Virus record (IMG/VR): IMGVR_UViG_3300025712_000004
Coordinates: 33,806 to 97,805 of that record
Reading direction: 5' to 3' (one strand)
DNA length: 64,000 nt
From: a virus
A model generated the notes under the pieces. That model did no database searches, was not told the origin of the DNA, and was given only the letters and a program-made list of their open reading frames with translations. Shown here one piece after another: positions 49,850 through 58,322 of this stretch. The stretch's first letter is position 1. Each line of letters begins with the position of its first letter. The position numbers and the translations under genes were made by a program.

Positions 49850-50391
49850 TACTCGTCCCTCCAAGTTTCTTCACCAATTCCGGTATCTGCGGTATATTTA
49901 AAGAATGTATCTCCGGTATGTAAAGATTGATGATGAGCTAATGAGGTTGTCATCAGGTTACTGTTTCTATCCAAGCTCTTGAATATAGATTGTGTTTCAA
50001 ATATAATTGATATAGTACCAGAAGTTTCATCAAATTCAGTTACTGGTGTTCCAGCGAAACCTCGATGATAGAATATTGCGGCTGTTATATTATTTGAATT
50101 ATCTGGTAAGTTTGCTAACCAGATATCAACTGGTGCATTTCTGAAACCGTTTTGGTCGATGATTGGTTGGTATGCTGTGTTAACACCGGATAATCTAATT
50201 TCTACGTTATCTGTTATTAATTCATAATTGGATTCATGGTCACCTATATTCAAAAGGTCACCTGCTGCAGTCCACAAATAACCGTTATAATTTACGTCGA
50301 ATGGTGCACTTGTTAAACGAAACGGAGTTATCTCACCAGTTTCGTGATTCTTATATCTTAATTCCATTAGAATTACTTTTCCTAGTGACAT
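49849..50391 (-). CDS. tail-tip protein (DUF2163-like), 180 aa
   Basis: FRLTSAPFDVNYNGYLWTAA, DNVEIRLSGVNTAYQPII, and IFKSLDRNSNLMTTSLAHHQ before a terminal TFFKYTADTGIGEETW match a conserved siphovirus tail protein between tape measure and hub, related to the lambda L/K region or DUF2163 group. The start follows GAGGAGAAAACA. Confidence 0.65.
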   Translation of the reverse strand: MSLGKVILMELRYKNHETGEITPFRLTSAPFDVNYNGYLWTAAGDLLNIGDHESNYELITDNVEIRLSGVNTAYQPIIDQNGFRNAPVDIWLANLPDNSNNITAAIFYHRGFAGTPVTEFDETSGTISIIFETQSIFKSLDRNSNLMTTSLAHHQSLHTGDTFFKYTADTGIGEETWRDE

Positions 50392-50406
50392 TGTTTTCTC
50401 CTCATT

Positions 50407-51000
50407 TTAATAAAGTTCTTCGGTCCAAGTTAAAATTACCGATGAAATTAATCCACCGTTATTGTGTGTTATTGTTGTATTATTTGTATCTAATATTACA
50501 GTAAATTTCGGATTGATAAAATTAATGTCTTCGTTTATATTATGTTGGATTTTTAATGCTGGAACTATACCAACTGATGGATTACCGTATAATGGTATAT
50601 CGTCGATTATAGTATATAATTTAGTTTCATTTGGTAGTGTAAATACCGAACCTGCATATATTTTATCGTTACCGATAAATGGTGAAATGTTTATAGTTTC
50701 ACTACCAATATTATATGAAGCGTTTAATTTTGGGTTGGTCGTTATATTGTCATAGCCATACGCACCACCTAACTGAAGTTCGAACGAATTTAATCGACCT
50801 CTTAATTTTATTAAGAACCCATTAAGTATCTTAGCAGAATCAAAACCGGAAGCGGTTAGTGTCAGGCTACCGGAATATTTCTGTATACCTGAATCTTGTC
50901 TATATTGTATACCTGATATCGATTTCGAGGTGTATGTTCGATGTTCGTTAGTTATAGTAACGTCAGATATGATTAAATTTGTTGGTATTTTTTCAGCCAT
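50407..51000 (-). CDS. minor tail / distal tail-like protein, 197 aa
   Basis: TITNEHRTYTSKSISGIQYR, SGSLTLTASGFDSAKILNGF, LRGRLNSFELQLGG and VSLTWTEELY-like end form a beta protein that always lies after the tape measure in related tail modules. It is probably part of the distal tail ring. The name is based on position and pattern. Confidence 0.65.
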   Translation of the reverse strand: MAEKIPTNLIISDVTITNEHRTYTSKSISGIQYRQDSGIQKYSGSLTLTASGFDSAKILNGFLIKLRGRLNSFELQLGGAYGYDNITTNPKLNASYNIGSETINISPFIGNDKIYAGSVFTLPNETKLYTIIDDIPLYGNPSVGIVPALKIQHNINEDINFINPKFTVILDTNNTTITHNNGGLISSVILTWTEELY

Positions 51001-51009
51001 GTAATTGCC

Positions 51010-51531
51010 TCATATATGGTCATTTAATGCGTGGTTAGATAGTGATAGTGTATCATTGGATACTACTATCTTTGATGTCATAAGTTTTTGTATATGGTGT
51101 AAATCTATTCTAACACCACAAAAATTAATTATGGATATTACGCAATTTATATCATTCATATCTGCGAAATCTACTCTCATACAATTTTTAGATTTTATAT
51201 ATTTTAATTTATTATACATATTATCTAATATAATATTATGTTGCTCGGTGTTTTTGTAATCGAAAGATTTTATTAATGATTGTTTTATATCATCTATATG
51301 TCTATCGATTAATATAAGTGGACTTTCGCCCACTATATTAGAGTTATAACCCAGCGGATATGTGTCTGCTGAGCCGATATTATCGTAACCATATAACTTA
51401 GGTAGAGTTGGTGACAATAAACCTTTTCGTTGGGATAATGCTTCATGAAAGCAATATGAATCACCGAACGACAATAAATGGGATAACCATAATGACCTAC
51501 ATCTTGGCATACCCAACAAAAAGAAATTCAT
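51010..51531 (-). CDS. sulfotransferase-like P-loop protein, 173 aa
   Basis: FFLLGMPRCRSLWLSHLLS matches the 5' phosphosulfate-binding loop of sulfotransferases (G.PR(S/C)(R/G)(S/T)), and SPLILIDRHIDDIKQSLIKS matches the later (V/I)(I/V).R...(D/E)(V/I)..S(L/Y) motif that binds the 3' phosphate. CFHEAL is the usual short link. It is small for the family, so the acceptor part is reduced. It is embedded between tape measure and tail-tip genes; whether it acts on a tail protein or a host molecule is unknown. Confidence 0.65.
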   Translation of the reverse strand: MNFFLLGMPRCRSLWLSHLLSFGDSYCFHEALSQRKGLLSPTLPKLYGYDNIGSADTYPLGYNSNIVGESPLILIDRHIDDIKQSLIKSFDYKNTEQHNIILDNMYNKLKYIKSKNCMRVDFADMNDINCVISIINFCGVRIDLHHIQKLMTSKIVVSNDTLSLSNHALNDHI

Positions 51532-53720
51532 TATTGACTCCTTACGCTTCTTCTACTAGGACGTTTACGTTCTTCCTTGCTCATTAAAGCTGCTATGTTA
51601 GATTGTTGTTTTGATAATGCTTGTGCAAAGACTTTTTCATCAACTAATGATGGACCCATTTGTATTGTTGATGTGATGTTGACACCACTACCAGAAGATT
51701 CTGGGTTATCTAAGAATTTAGTTAACTTTTTATTGGCCTCTGGTTGAACAACTCGTTCACCAGCTTTAAGCATAAATGATTTATTATCCATAGAAGATGG
51801 TAATGAATCTGTACCACCATGAAATTGACCTGCTAGGCTCGAAACTGCACCTATAGCAGCAATTGATGCCGGAATTTTGGCATAAAACGATAACGTCGGG
51901 TCAGACCATACTTGTATACCTGCCTGTATAGCCGATATAGCCGCTTGTGTTTTTGCGTAGGTTTCTTGAGCCTTCAACTGAACACCAAATGCATCAGCTA
52001 TCTGGTCTACGTCGCCCAAAACTGCGGCTTCTCTGACTTGTTGTGCCTCGGCTTCTTTTTCTGCTTTTTCTTCAGCATAACGCTCTTCTAACTCTTTCTT
52101 TTGTAATAAATAATTTTCGTCGGTTAAGTAGTCGTTCTCATATTTTAATATAAGTGCAGCTTGCTGGTCTGCATATTTTTGAGTAAGTATTTCTTGCTCA
52201 TATGCAGCATCTATCGCATTCTGTTCGACCTTAGTTTTGGACATATTGCGTTCAAAATTATATGTGTCGGTTAATGTTTTTCTACGGGCCTCTTCTACAC
52301 GTCTTGCTTCTGAGATTTTTTCTGCATTTCTGCGCTTCTCTTCGTCGTCTGCAGTCTTTTGGATTTGTAAACCGATTTGTGTATATTTATCACGTAAACC
52401 CAATAACGCCATTTGATATTCTTCTTCGGATATCAATTTCATTTCTAGGTTCATTTCTAGAGTTTTTTGTTCTTCTACTAAAGCACGAGTCGGGTCTGAT
52501 TTTGTTGCCGATGTTGAGTAGCTAGCCAGTTTGGCTGCTTGTTTTTCTGCAGTCTTAATACGGTTAGTTTCTGCAGTTATCGCATCTTTTTCTGTTTTCT
52601 CTCTTGCTCTTTTGGCGTCTTCTTTGGCTTTTTTTGCAGCTTCGGCAGCTTTTTCTTCTGCTTTTGTTTTGTCTTCTAATGCCTTAAGTTGAGCTTGAAG
52701 TATTTTTAAGTTAGCTAGAGCTGTTTTGTTTGCGCCATTTTGTGCAAACTTATGGTTCTCTATTGCTTCTGAACCTTTACCGTAATATTCGATTTCTAGC
52801 TTGAGCGATTCTGTAAGTTTTTTTATTGTAGAATCTGCGTCGATTGATTCTTTTGTCGCACCAGATGCAACTATAGTTAATGATGCTCGTTGGTCGGTTT
52901 GTTGCTTTAATGCTAATGTTAACTTATCGACTTCCTTCTTCTCATTACTCATGTAGTCTATACTTTTTTCGATTGTATATGTACGCTTAGATTCCCAATC
53001 ATAGTAAGATACGCTAGTTTTCGTTGCTTCTTTTTTTGCTTCTGTTAGTGCTTCTTCGGATTTTAATATTTTTTTATTTAATTTAACTAGTTGGTCTGAT
53101 GCTTCTTTAACGTTTAATCGCTTAGATACATCACTAGTCATAGCACTATTGTTTAATTTAGTTATAGCATCAGCTAATTCTATTACACCTTCTGTGGTTT
53201 TTTGTGCTTGTTTTTCAGCCGCGACTCCAGCAGCATTAAATATACCAACACCAACCGCACCGATAGCCAACGCTGCACCAGCAAGTGCACCAGCAGCACC
53301 AAACGCACCAAGGAATTGTGAACCCTGTTGTGCGATGATTGTGGTTGCTTGTATACCCATTTGTGCCTGAACAAAAGTATCCTGTAATTGGAAACCTGCT
53401 TGTTGTGCTATACTACGACTCTTTCGAGATGCAGATTGCTGTAAAGTTAGTTTATCACGTTCATGTTTTGCTTGTCTTCGTGATGCTTCTGCATAGGCTT
53501 CGGTTTCTGCCTTTGCTCTTTTCTTAGCTATCATCTCAGCAGCTTTAGCGGCCTTATTATCATCTGAATTTTGTTGGCTATTACTTTTTTGGTTTGTTTT
53601 CTCAAGCTCTTTTAGACGCTTGTCGGTTTGTTTTACCATCTCGGCTAATTGTGACCGATAGGTTGCAGTATTTGCAACCATATCGACCGCTAACCGAGCA
53701 ATATTAATCTCTTTTGCCAT
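51531..53720 (-). CDS. tape measure protein, 729 aa
   Basis: INIARLAVDMVANTATYRSQ and LAEM at the start, then GFQLQDTFVQAQMGIQATTI and IAQQGSQFLGAFGAAGALAG, then AALAIGAVGVGIFN (the hydrophobic central part), long Lys/Glu/Ala coiled coils (EEKAAEAAKKAKEDAKRARE) and a C-terminal AGQFHGGTDSLP block followed by FMLKAGERVV are typical of siphovirus tape measures. It sets tail length; at about 0.15 nm per residue a tail near 110 nm is expected. It overlaps the chaperone gene by 17 bases, and its start follows AGGAAATATCGCAA. Confidence 0.93.
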   Translation of the reverse strand: MAKEINIARLAVDMVANTATYRSQLAEMVKQTDKRLKELEKTNQKSNSQQNSDDNKAAKAAEMIAKKRAKAETEAYAEASRRQAKHERDKLTLQQSASRKSRSIAQQAGFQLQDTFVQAQMGIQATTIIAQQGSQFLGAFGAAGALAGAALAIGAVGVGIFNAAGVAAEKQAQKTTEGVIELADAITKLNNSAMTSDVSKRLNVKEASDQLVKLNKKILKSEEALTEAKKEATKTSVSYYDWESKRTYTIEKSIDYMSNEKKEVDKLTLALKQQTDQRASLTIVASGATKESIDADSTIKKLTESLKLEIEYYGKGSEAIENHKFAQNGANKTALANLKILQAQLKALEDKTKAEEKAAEAAKKAKEDAKRAREKTEKDAITAETNRIKTAEKQAAKLASYSTSATKSDPTRALVEEQKTLEMNLEMKLISEEEYQMALLGLRDKYTQIGLQIQKTADDEEKRRNAEKISEARRVEEARRKTLTDTYNFERNMSKTKVEQNAIDAAYEQEILTQKYADQQAALILKYENDYLTDENYLLQKKELEERYAEEKAEKEAEAQQVREAAVLGDVDQIADAFGVQLKAQETYAKTQAAISAIQAGIQVWSDPTLSFYAKIPASIAAIGAVSSLAGQFHGGTDSLPSSMDNKSFMLKAGERVVQPEANKKLTKFLDNPESSGSGVNITSTIQMGPSLVDEKVFAQALSKQQSNIAALMSKEERKRPSRRSVRSQ

Positions 53721-54485
53721 TTGCGATATTTCCTAATAAAACGTTTAATTGTTTAATCTTGAGTTCGTCAGGTTGGCGCTTAGCTGATTCGATTTTTATT
53801 TCTTCCATTATTAATGGGCGAACATATTCGTAATCTGGTGCTACGCCTCGAAGCTCGCAACCATGCTCATGGCGACGAATGAGTTCTTTGGCTGTTTGTA
53901 CCGTTTTATCGGATAACCAAGATGGTGCTTCATTGCTCATATACGGAAATAGTTCAGCTACTTTAATTTGCTTTTTTCTACGTGCGTTGAATGTTTCGGC
54001 AATTAGCAGACCCTCACGCCTCGATGAAATATCGTGGGTGAATGGCTCCAAGTAATTTAGAGCAAGCATATTATTAAATTCGGACAAAGGTAGACTATCT
54101 ATATAATCTAGGGTCCACCCTGTCGCTACTGCCAACATCAGTCTGAATTTATATGCTTCGTCTGCTATTATTTTTTTGCTTGTTTTTCAACGCTATCCGA
54201 ATTAAAGTCGTTTACCTTATTGAACATTTCAAGAACTTTATCGTCCTTAAGTTCAGCTACTTGTTCTGCACTTTCGAAAATACGAGAACCGTTAGCATCA
54301 ACGATGCCAACATATACCATAGTAGACACCATGTCTGGTGCTGTACTAAAAATGGTTGAGTCTTTTCGTGTGAACTTTTTCACGAATGCGGTAGTATTGA
54401 ACTTTTCTAAAGTCACCTCTTTTAATACTGAGTCAGCGGTGATTGATGATTTAATCATTTCTATATTTAACATTTTCTTCTCCAT
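53704..54485 (-). CDS. tail assembly chaperone GT, made by -1 frameshift
   Basis: About 260 aa if the ribosome slips back one base at A AAA AAA (54177-54171) at the end of the G frame. After the slip the codons read IIADEAYKFRL then MLAVATGWTLDYIDSLPLSE, with no stop to 53706. The ATG at 54138 has no ribosome site, so the second part is probably made only as the fusion. Lambda and most siphoviruses use the same device to set the G:GT ratio. The proteins coat the tape measure during tail building. Confidence 0.85.
54168..54485 (-). CDS. tail assembly chaperone G-like, 105 aa
   Basis: The product of the zero frame: MLNIEMIKSSITADSVLKEV, then FVKKFTRKDSTIF, ending VEKQAKK. Length and position just before the tape measure fit the G protein. 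The start overlaps the stop of the HK97 gp10-like gene and follows a GAGAAG-type site. Confidence 0.82.
   Translation of the reverse strand: MEKKMLNIEMIKSSITADSVLKEVTLEKFNTTAFVKKFTRKDSTIFSTAPDMVSTMVYVGIVDANGSRIFESAEQVAELKDDKVLEMFNKVNDFNSDSVEKQAKK
54171..54177 (-). other. frameshift slippery site A AAA AAA
   Basis: On the minus strand GCA AAA AAA TAA: seven A bases with codons AAA AAA in the zero frame, directly before the TAA of the G frame. It is a standard heptamer for -1 slippage. Confidence 0.88.
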
Positions 54486-55075
54486 TATGATTTGGCTTTT
54501 CTTCGTGCCTGTGCTTTAGCTTTTTTGATGATTTCTTTACTTAATTCCTTACGGAAAGTAAATAATATATCGCCTTTCATTCTATCAAATGTTGGACGCA
54601 TCCACGGTTTCGGTACAAGCGTTGGTAGTGTTACCTCATATGCTTGTGTTAGTTTTCCGAATGCAGAGTATCTATTTATTTGGGTCTCTTTCCGTCCATA
54701 TTCTGAGACTATGGCATAACCCTGTGCTTCTTTACCAGTCGCTATAACTATACGCAATTCACTTTTACTTGCTTTAGTAATTTTAGGTTTTTTTGCTTTA
54801 GTCATCTTAGGACTTTTATTTACACTAACTCTCATTCGTATACTATCCTTTAAAGCGTCCTTAATGGAGCCTGTAGGTAAAATACTAGTTTCTTTTAGTG
54901 TTGGTGCGGCTGCAACCATAGCGTCCTTTACAGGTGCCATTGCTTTACGTCCAGCAGACCTAAGTGCATTAGTTCTGAAGTTTGCATCGGTTAAGGCATT
55001 CAATCCTTGTTCGAGTTGTTTGAATCCGGTTATGCTATATTGTGTTATCGCAATTTTGGGTCTTACGCTTGCCAT
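54485..55075 (-). CDS. HK97 gp10-like head-tail/tail completion protein, 196 aa
   Basis: TGFKQLEQGLNALTDANFRT then ALRSAGRKAMAPVKDAMVAA, PTLKETSILPTGSIKDAL, AIVSEYGRKE and WMRPTFDRMKGDILFTFRKE are typical of the HK97 gp10 family. It is basic in the middle (KSPKMTKAKKPKITKASK). It is placed after the tail tube gene instead of before it, an unusual order. The start follows CGGAGCAACC, just behind a hairpin. Confidence 0.8.
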   Translation of the reverse strand: MASVRPKIAITQYSITGFKQLEQGLNALTDANFRTNALRSAGRKAMAPVKDAMVAAAPTLKETSILPTGSIKDALKDSIRMRVSVNKSPKMTKAKKPKITKASKSELRIVIATGKEAQGYAIVSEYGRKETQINRYSAFGKLTQAYEVTLPTLVPKPWMRPTFDRMKGDILFTFRKELSKEIIKKAKAQARRKAKS

Positions 55076-55085
55076 GGTTGCTCCG

Positions 55086-55111
55086 TAGCGGACACTAATA
55101 TGTATCCGCTA
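55086..55111 (-). promoter_or_regulatory. intergenic hairpin with ATATTA loop
   Basis: On the minus strand TAGCGGATAC, loop ATATTA, GTGTCCGCTA: a 10-bp stem with one T-G pair, just before the ribosome site of the gp10-like gene. The core ATACATATTAGTGT recurs at 62633-62646. No T-run follows and no -35 box is seen. Confidence 0.65.
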
Positions 55112-55118
55112 TATCCGA

Positions 55119-55568
55119 TTATTTAGATACGTACAAACCCAAACCATTAACAGGCACTAAACTAAATGTCATTGTGCGCGTTTCGTCGAATGAGTTACTT
55201 ACAGTTGCCGATGCAACAAGTGCGTCGAATTGGTTATATGTACCATTAGTACCAGATTCATCTTCGTCCATAACTAACGCAATAGAGCGTTGAGTTGATG
55301 TATTATATGCCGCCAATAAATCAATTTGACCTGCTTCTGATGGATTATAATTTACAACAATTTCGATTGCTGATGCGTTAGCCGAGCCTACCAGTTTCTT
55401 TAGGTATTTTTGGCCGTATGCTTGAACATCGACGATTGTTGCTTCATCTGTAAGTTCACCCACAGACTGTACATCAGGTAAATTTGTTAGAATTGCAAAA
55501 TCGGTAGATAATGGGCCATATGAGATTTTGGTAAAGTTACCAAGTGAAATATCAGTTAAACCTGCCAT
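55119..55568 (-). CDS. major tail tube protein, 149 aa
   Basis: ISLGNFTKISYGPLSTDFAI, DEATIVDVQAYGQKYLKKLV, ANASAIEIVVNYNPSEAGQI then DLLAAY fit the tail tube proteins of siphoviruses (one subunit per ring position; short beta protein). It lies between the tail terminator and the chaperones. The start follows AAGGAACACATAA. Confidence 0.82.
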   Translation of the reverse strand: MAGLTDISLGNFTKISYGPLSTDFAILTNLPDVQSVGELTDEATIVDVQAYGQKYLKKLVGSANASAIEIVVNYNPSEAGQIDLLAAYNTSTQRSIALVMDEDESGTNGTYNQFDALVASATVSNSFDETRTMTFSLVPVNGLGLYVSK

Positions 55569-55579
55569 TTATGTGTTCC

Positions 55580-55954
55580 TTAATTAATTAATTTTGGTAA
55601 AAAGTCTATAGTCAATTCGAATAACGATTGAGCGTGATTGTAGCTTTCTACTGAGTTGTCGAAATAGATGACTAATGTTTTAGTATTGTCAGTATTTAGT
55701 GTTTTGTTATGCAGTCCTGTTTTTAATAACTTTTCTACCTCATAACATTGGGCTAGCGTCGAGGCACACACAATTAAACTAATTCTATGGTTTGATATCG
55801 ATGTACCATTAAGACTAGAATCGTCATCTCTTCGACCACCGGATATTTGCATTTCGATGCATGGATATTTAGCACCTTCTGGAATTATCACTGGATATAC
55901 GTCAAGTTTTGATATGCGCTCTATAGCTTCTTTATAATCTATGCGATATTCCAT
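55580..55954 (-). CDS. tail terminator/completion protein (DUF3168-like), 124 aa
   Basis: VYPVIIPEGAKYPCIEMQIS, NHRISLIVCASTLAQCYEVE, then KLLKTGL and QSLFELTIDF match the DUF3168/gp17-type tail completion proteins that cap the tail tube at the head side. Position between head-tail adaptor and tail tube agrees. Confidence 0.75.
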   Translation of the reverse strand: MEYRIDYKEAIERISKLDVYPVIIPEGAKYPCIEMQISGGRRDDDSSLNGTSISNHRISLIVCASTLAQCYEVEKLLKTGLHNKTLNTDNTKTLVIYFDNSVESYNHAQSLFELTIDFLPKLIN

Positions 55955-55956
55955 AG

Positions 55957-56304
55957 TTATCTCCGCTTGATTGCCGTGATTATTGTTTTCTCGTTTAGCT
56001 TAAGCTTATTAACTGCCGAAGTTATATCGAAGGTATCACCCTGAAACTTTAGAGACATTTTCGTTTCTGCGTTCTCATACATTTTAGAATATCTAAGTTC
56101 GAAACGGATAACTTCTTGGGTATTTATTGCTGTCGAAACGCTTTCATCTGAATCGTTTGCCAATATACGACACCAAGGTCTCTGTACGACTTTAGTTTCG
56201 TGTGTAGGAGAACCAAAGGCGTCACGTAAAGGTAAACAATCATCACCCAATTTAGGCTTCAATAGCTCTATCCTATGGCGGTAACTACCGCTACGAACAC
56301 CCAT
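55957..56304 (-). CDS. head-tail adaptor (stopper), 115 aa
   Basis: SGSYRHRIELLKPKLGDDCL, W.RI near 45 (RPWCRILANDSDE), QEVIRFELRYSKM and FDITSAVN are the pattern of phage head closure proteins (SPP1 gp16-like, head-tail joining family). The start overlaps the end of the connector gene by one base. Confidence 0.82.
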   Translation of the reverse strand: MGVRSGSYRHRIELLKPKLGDDCLPLRDAFGSPTHETKVVQRPWCRILANDSDESVSTAINTQEVIRFELRYSKMYENAETKMSLKFQGDTFDITSAVNKLKLNEKTIITAIKRR

Positions 56305-56861
56305 TATATGGGTCTCACTCTATGCATTTTACATAGTCGCTTAGCCGGAGCCGGAATTTCTGTCACGTTCATAGCAATAACCGTATCTTCTCGGTTCTCG
56401 TAAAGAGTTGCGAAAGTTTGTCTAATTGCGTGAGGAATAGAGCGAGGAATGTCTTCGATTTTAGCGTACCCACATTCGAATGTGACTTGAAATTCTGTAT
56501 GCATGTAAGCATCATTCCAAGAATTTAAAAATATGATGGCCTTTCGAACATTATCAAATTTATAATGCACACCTTCTATTAGAGTAATAGAAGTTTCATT
56601 TGCGTTTTGGCATGTGATGTTAGTTATTTTTTGTATTGGTGGATATGGTAAAGTGATTCTCTTACGAAAATCCGAAACAACACCTATCATAAGGGTTGTC
56701 GATAACCGACGATTTAAATATTGTTCAATTATATCATGGGCTGCGTCTAGGCACATCTGAACGACTGTTTCGTCATAATGGTCGGTGATTCGGGAATGTT
56801 CCATCGCATCTTCGAGGGAGACTACGACCACATCCTCGTGGGATAATATGTCAGTAATCAT
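56304..56861 (-). CDS. gp6-like head-tail connector, 185 aa
   Basis: VVSLEDAMEHSRITDHYDET, VQMCLDAAHDIIEQYLNRRL, then PYPPIQKITNI, and YAKIEDIPRSIPHAIRQTFA match HK97 gp6-type connectors that bind under the portal. It follows the capsid gene after a terminator. Confidence 0.87.
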   Translation of the reverse strand: MITDILSHEDVVVVSLEDAMEHSRITDHYDETVVQMCLDAAHDIIEQYLNRRLSTTLMIGVVSDFRKRITLPYPPIQKITNITCQNANETSITLIEGVHYKFDNVRKAIIFLNSWNDAYMHTEFQVTFECGYAKIEDIPRSIPHAIRQTFATLYENREDTVIAMNVTEIPAPAKRLCKMHRVRPI

Positions 56862-56881
56862 ATATTAATACCTCATATTGT

Positions 56882-56916
56882 AAAAATGGCGCACACTAGA
56901 TGTGTGCGCCATTTTT
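56882..56916 (-). terminator. rho-independent terminator after the capsid gene
   Basis: AAAAATGGCGCACAC (56882-56896) and GTGTGCGCCATTTTT (56902-56916) form a perfect 15-bp stem with a 5-nt loop and T-runs on both strands. It should lower read-through from the highly expressed capsid gene into the connectors. Confidence 0.93.
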
Positions 56917-56937
56917 TATAACATTTTTAAACTCTAA

Positions 56938-58194
56938 TTATAAAATAGTGTTTAAAATTACGATTGCATCATTTGCTTGCATTAAGTCACCTTTACGGGC
57001 TTCATATTTAAGCGTGATTGCACCATCAGCAGTGTATGGGTCAACCAAGAAGAAATCGTCAATTGAGCATAACGCGTAAGCTTTAGATAAGTCACCGAAG
57101 ATAACTGGAGCTTTACTAGTACCAGCTTCACCTTGCATGTAATCTTCTAACACTACAGGGAAACCAGATAAGTTGAAACCGCCAGCTTCGAATTGAATTA
57201 AAGGGCGACCTTCTAAATCTTTAAGTTTACGATATTCTGCAAGTGTAAATCGGTTCATTACAAACTTAGAAGCACCTAAATACTTAGATGGCAACATCGC
57301 AGTTAAATCGATAATTGTATCAATTGCTGAGTTTGCAGCAGTTGGGTCACGGTCACCAATAGAATCAGCAATACCAGTTTTCATCGCAGCGTAAAATTCT
57401 ACGTTACGTGGAGCTACTGCGTCCATAGTAGGTTTGTAAGATTCTAAGCCGAATCGTTTAGTACTTAAGATGCCGCGTAATTGGTTGTTTGAACCATTAC
57501 CTTCGCCAAATAATACTTGAACTGCCCAGTAGCGTGAAACTTCTTCAGCTAATAATGATTGTAAGTGAGCGAAAAGGTCAATATGTGGGTCATTGATTGA
57601 TTCACGTGAGATTTGTGGCTTAGCATATTGCTTAGCTACTTGCATTGATACGCCAACATATTTTTGTGTACCAGTTTGCGCCCAAACATCAGCAGGGTTG
57701 CCAGTTTGCTCGCCAACAGCACCAGTAGCTGGGAAGTTAGCAAGTACCATTTCACGGTATTCAACTGAGCCAACAGTTTTAGCCGAGATAAGGCCAAGAA
57801 TAGCAACATTTTCACGAGCGCGTTCGATGATGGTGCGACCCAATTCAGCGTCGATACCTAATGCAATACCATCGGCACCAATTTGCATTTGCTTAAGGTC
57901 TAATGGGCGACCATTAGATACTGCATCTTGGATTGCAGTTTTAAGTTGTGTGCTAGCAGCTTTAACGTCAAATACAGCGTCGGCTTGTTTAGTATCTAAT
58001 ACCAATTCAGCTTGTTTTGCTTCTAAGTTAGCGGCAAGTTCTTTTACGTCTGCAACGGCAGCGTTTAACGTTTTAATCTCAGCTTCTTGCTCTGCGTTTT
58101 TGGCAGAAAGGGCAGCAACAGTTGCAGCGTCGGCTTTTGATTCTAAGCCAGTAGCTACTGCAGATTTTACGTCTTCGATTTTTAGTTCAGTCAT
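56938..58194 (-). CDS. HK97-fold major capsid protein, 418 aa
   Basis: The first ~90 residues are helical and acidic (KADAATVAALSAKNAEQEAE; VKELAANLEAKQAEL), a scaffold-like delta domain expected to be cut by the protease at 58323. The rest has the HK97 order: ERARENVAILGLISAKTVGS, VGVSMQVAKQYAKPQISRES, DLFAHLQSLLAEEVSRYWAV, KFVMNRFTLAEYRKLKDLEG, and AGGFNLSGFPVVLEDYMQGE. The start follows AAAGGAAACCAC. A terminator follows. Confidence 0.95.
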   Translation of the reverse strand: MTELKIEDVKSAVATGLESKADAATVAALSAKNAEQEAEIKTLNAAVADVKELAANLEAKQAELVLDTKQADAVFDVKAASTQLKTAIQDAVSNGRPLDLKQMQIGADGIALGIDAELGRTIIERARENVAILGLISAKTVGSVEYREMVLANFPATGAVGEQTGNPADVWAQTGTQKYVGVSMQVAKQYAKPQISRESINDPHIDLFAHLQSLLAEEVSRYWAVQVLFGEGNGSNNQLRGILSTKRFGLESYKPTMDAVAPRNVEFYAAMKTGIADSIGDRDPTAANSAIDTIIDLTAMLPSKYLGASKFVMNRFTLAEYRKLKDLEGRPLIQFEAGGFNLSGFPVVLEDYMQGEAGTSKAPVIFGDLSKAYALCSIDDFFLVDPYTADGAITLKYEARKGDLMQANDAIVILNTIL

Positions 58195-58322
58195 GTGGTT
58201 TCCTTTAGGATGTGGTAGTAAATAATAAAATATATTAATAAATAGTTAATTGAGAGGTATCGTTATTGTTGCGTAGTCGTCCACGCACAATGCAGATTAT
58301 TATATAATGTGGACTACCACTT
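58195..58322 (-). promoter_or_regulatory. intergenic region before the capsid gene
   Basis: 128 bases without a gene. On the minus strand it has GTGG-TAGT-CCAC, the AT-rich TTATATAATAATC (a possible -10 box without a clear -35 box) and a stem TTG.TGCGTG/TACGCA.CAA with an imperfect base. It could give the capsid gene its own transcript start or RNA processing site. Not proved. Confidence 0.4.

Noticed and set aside
53704-54138. An independent gene starting at the ATG at 54138
   Set aside because: No ribosome site precedes it, and the frame is joined to the upstream one by a perfect slippery heptamer.
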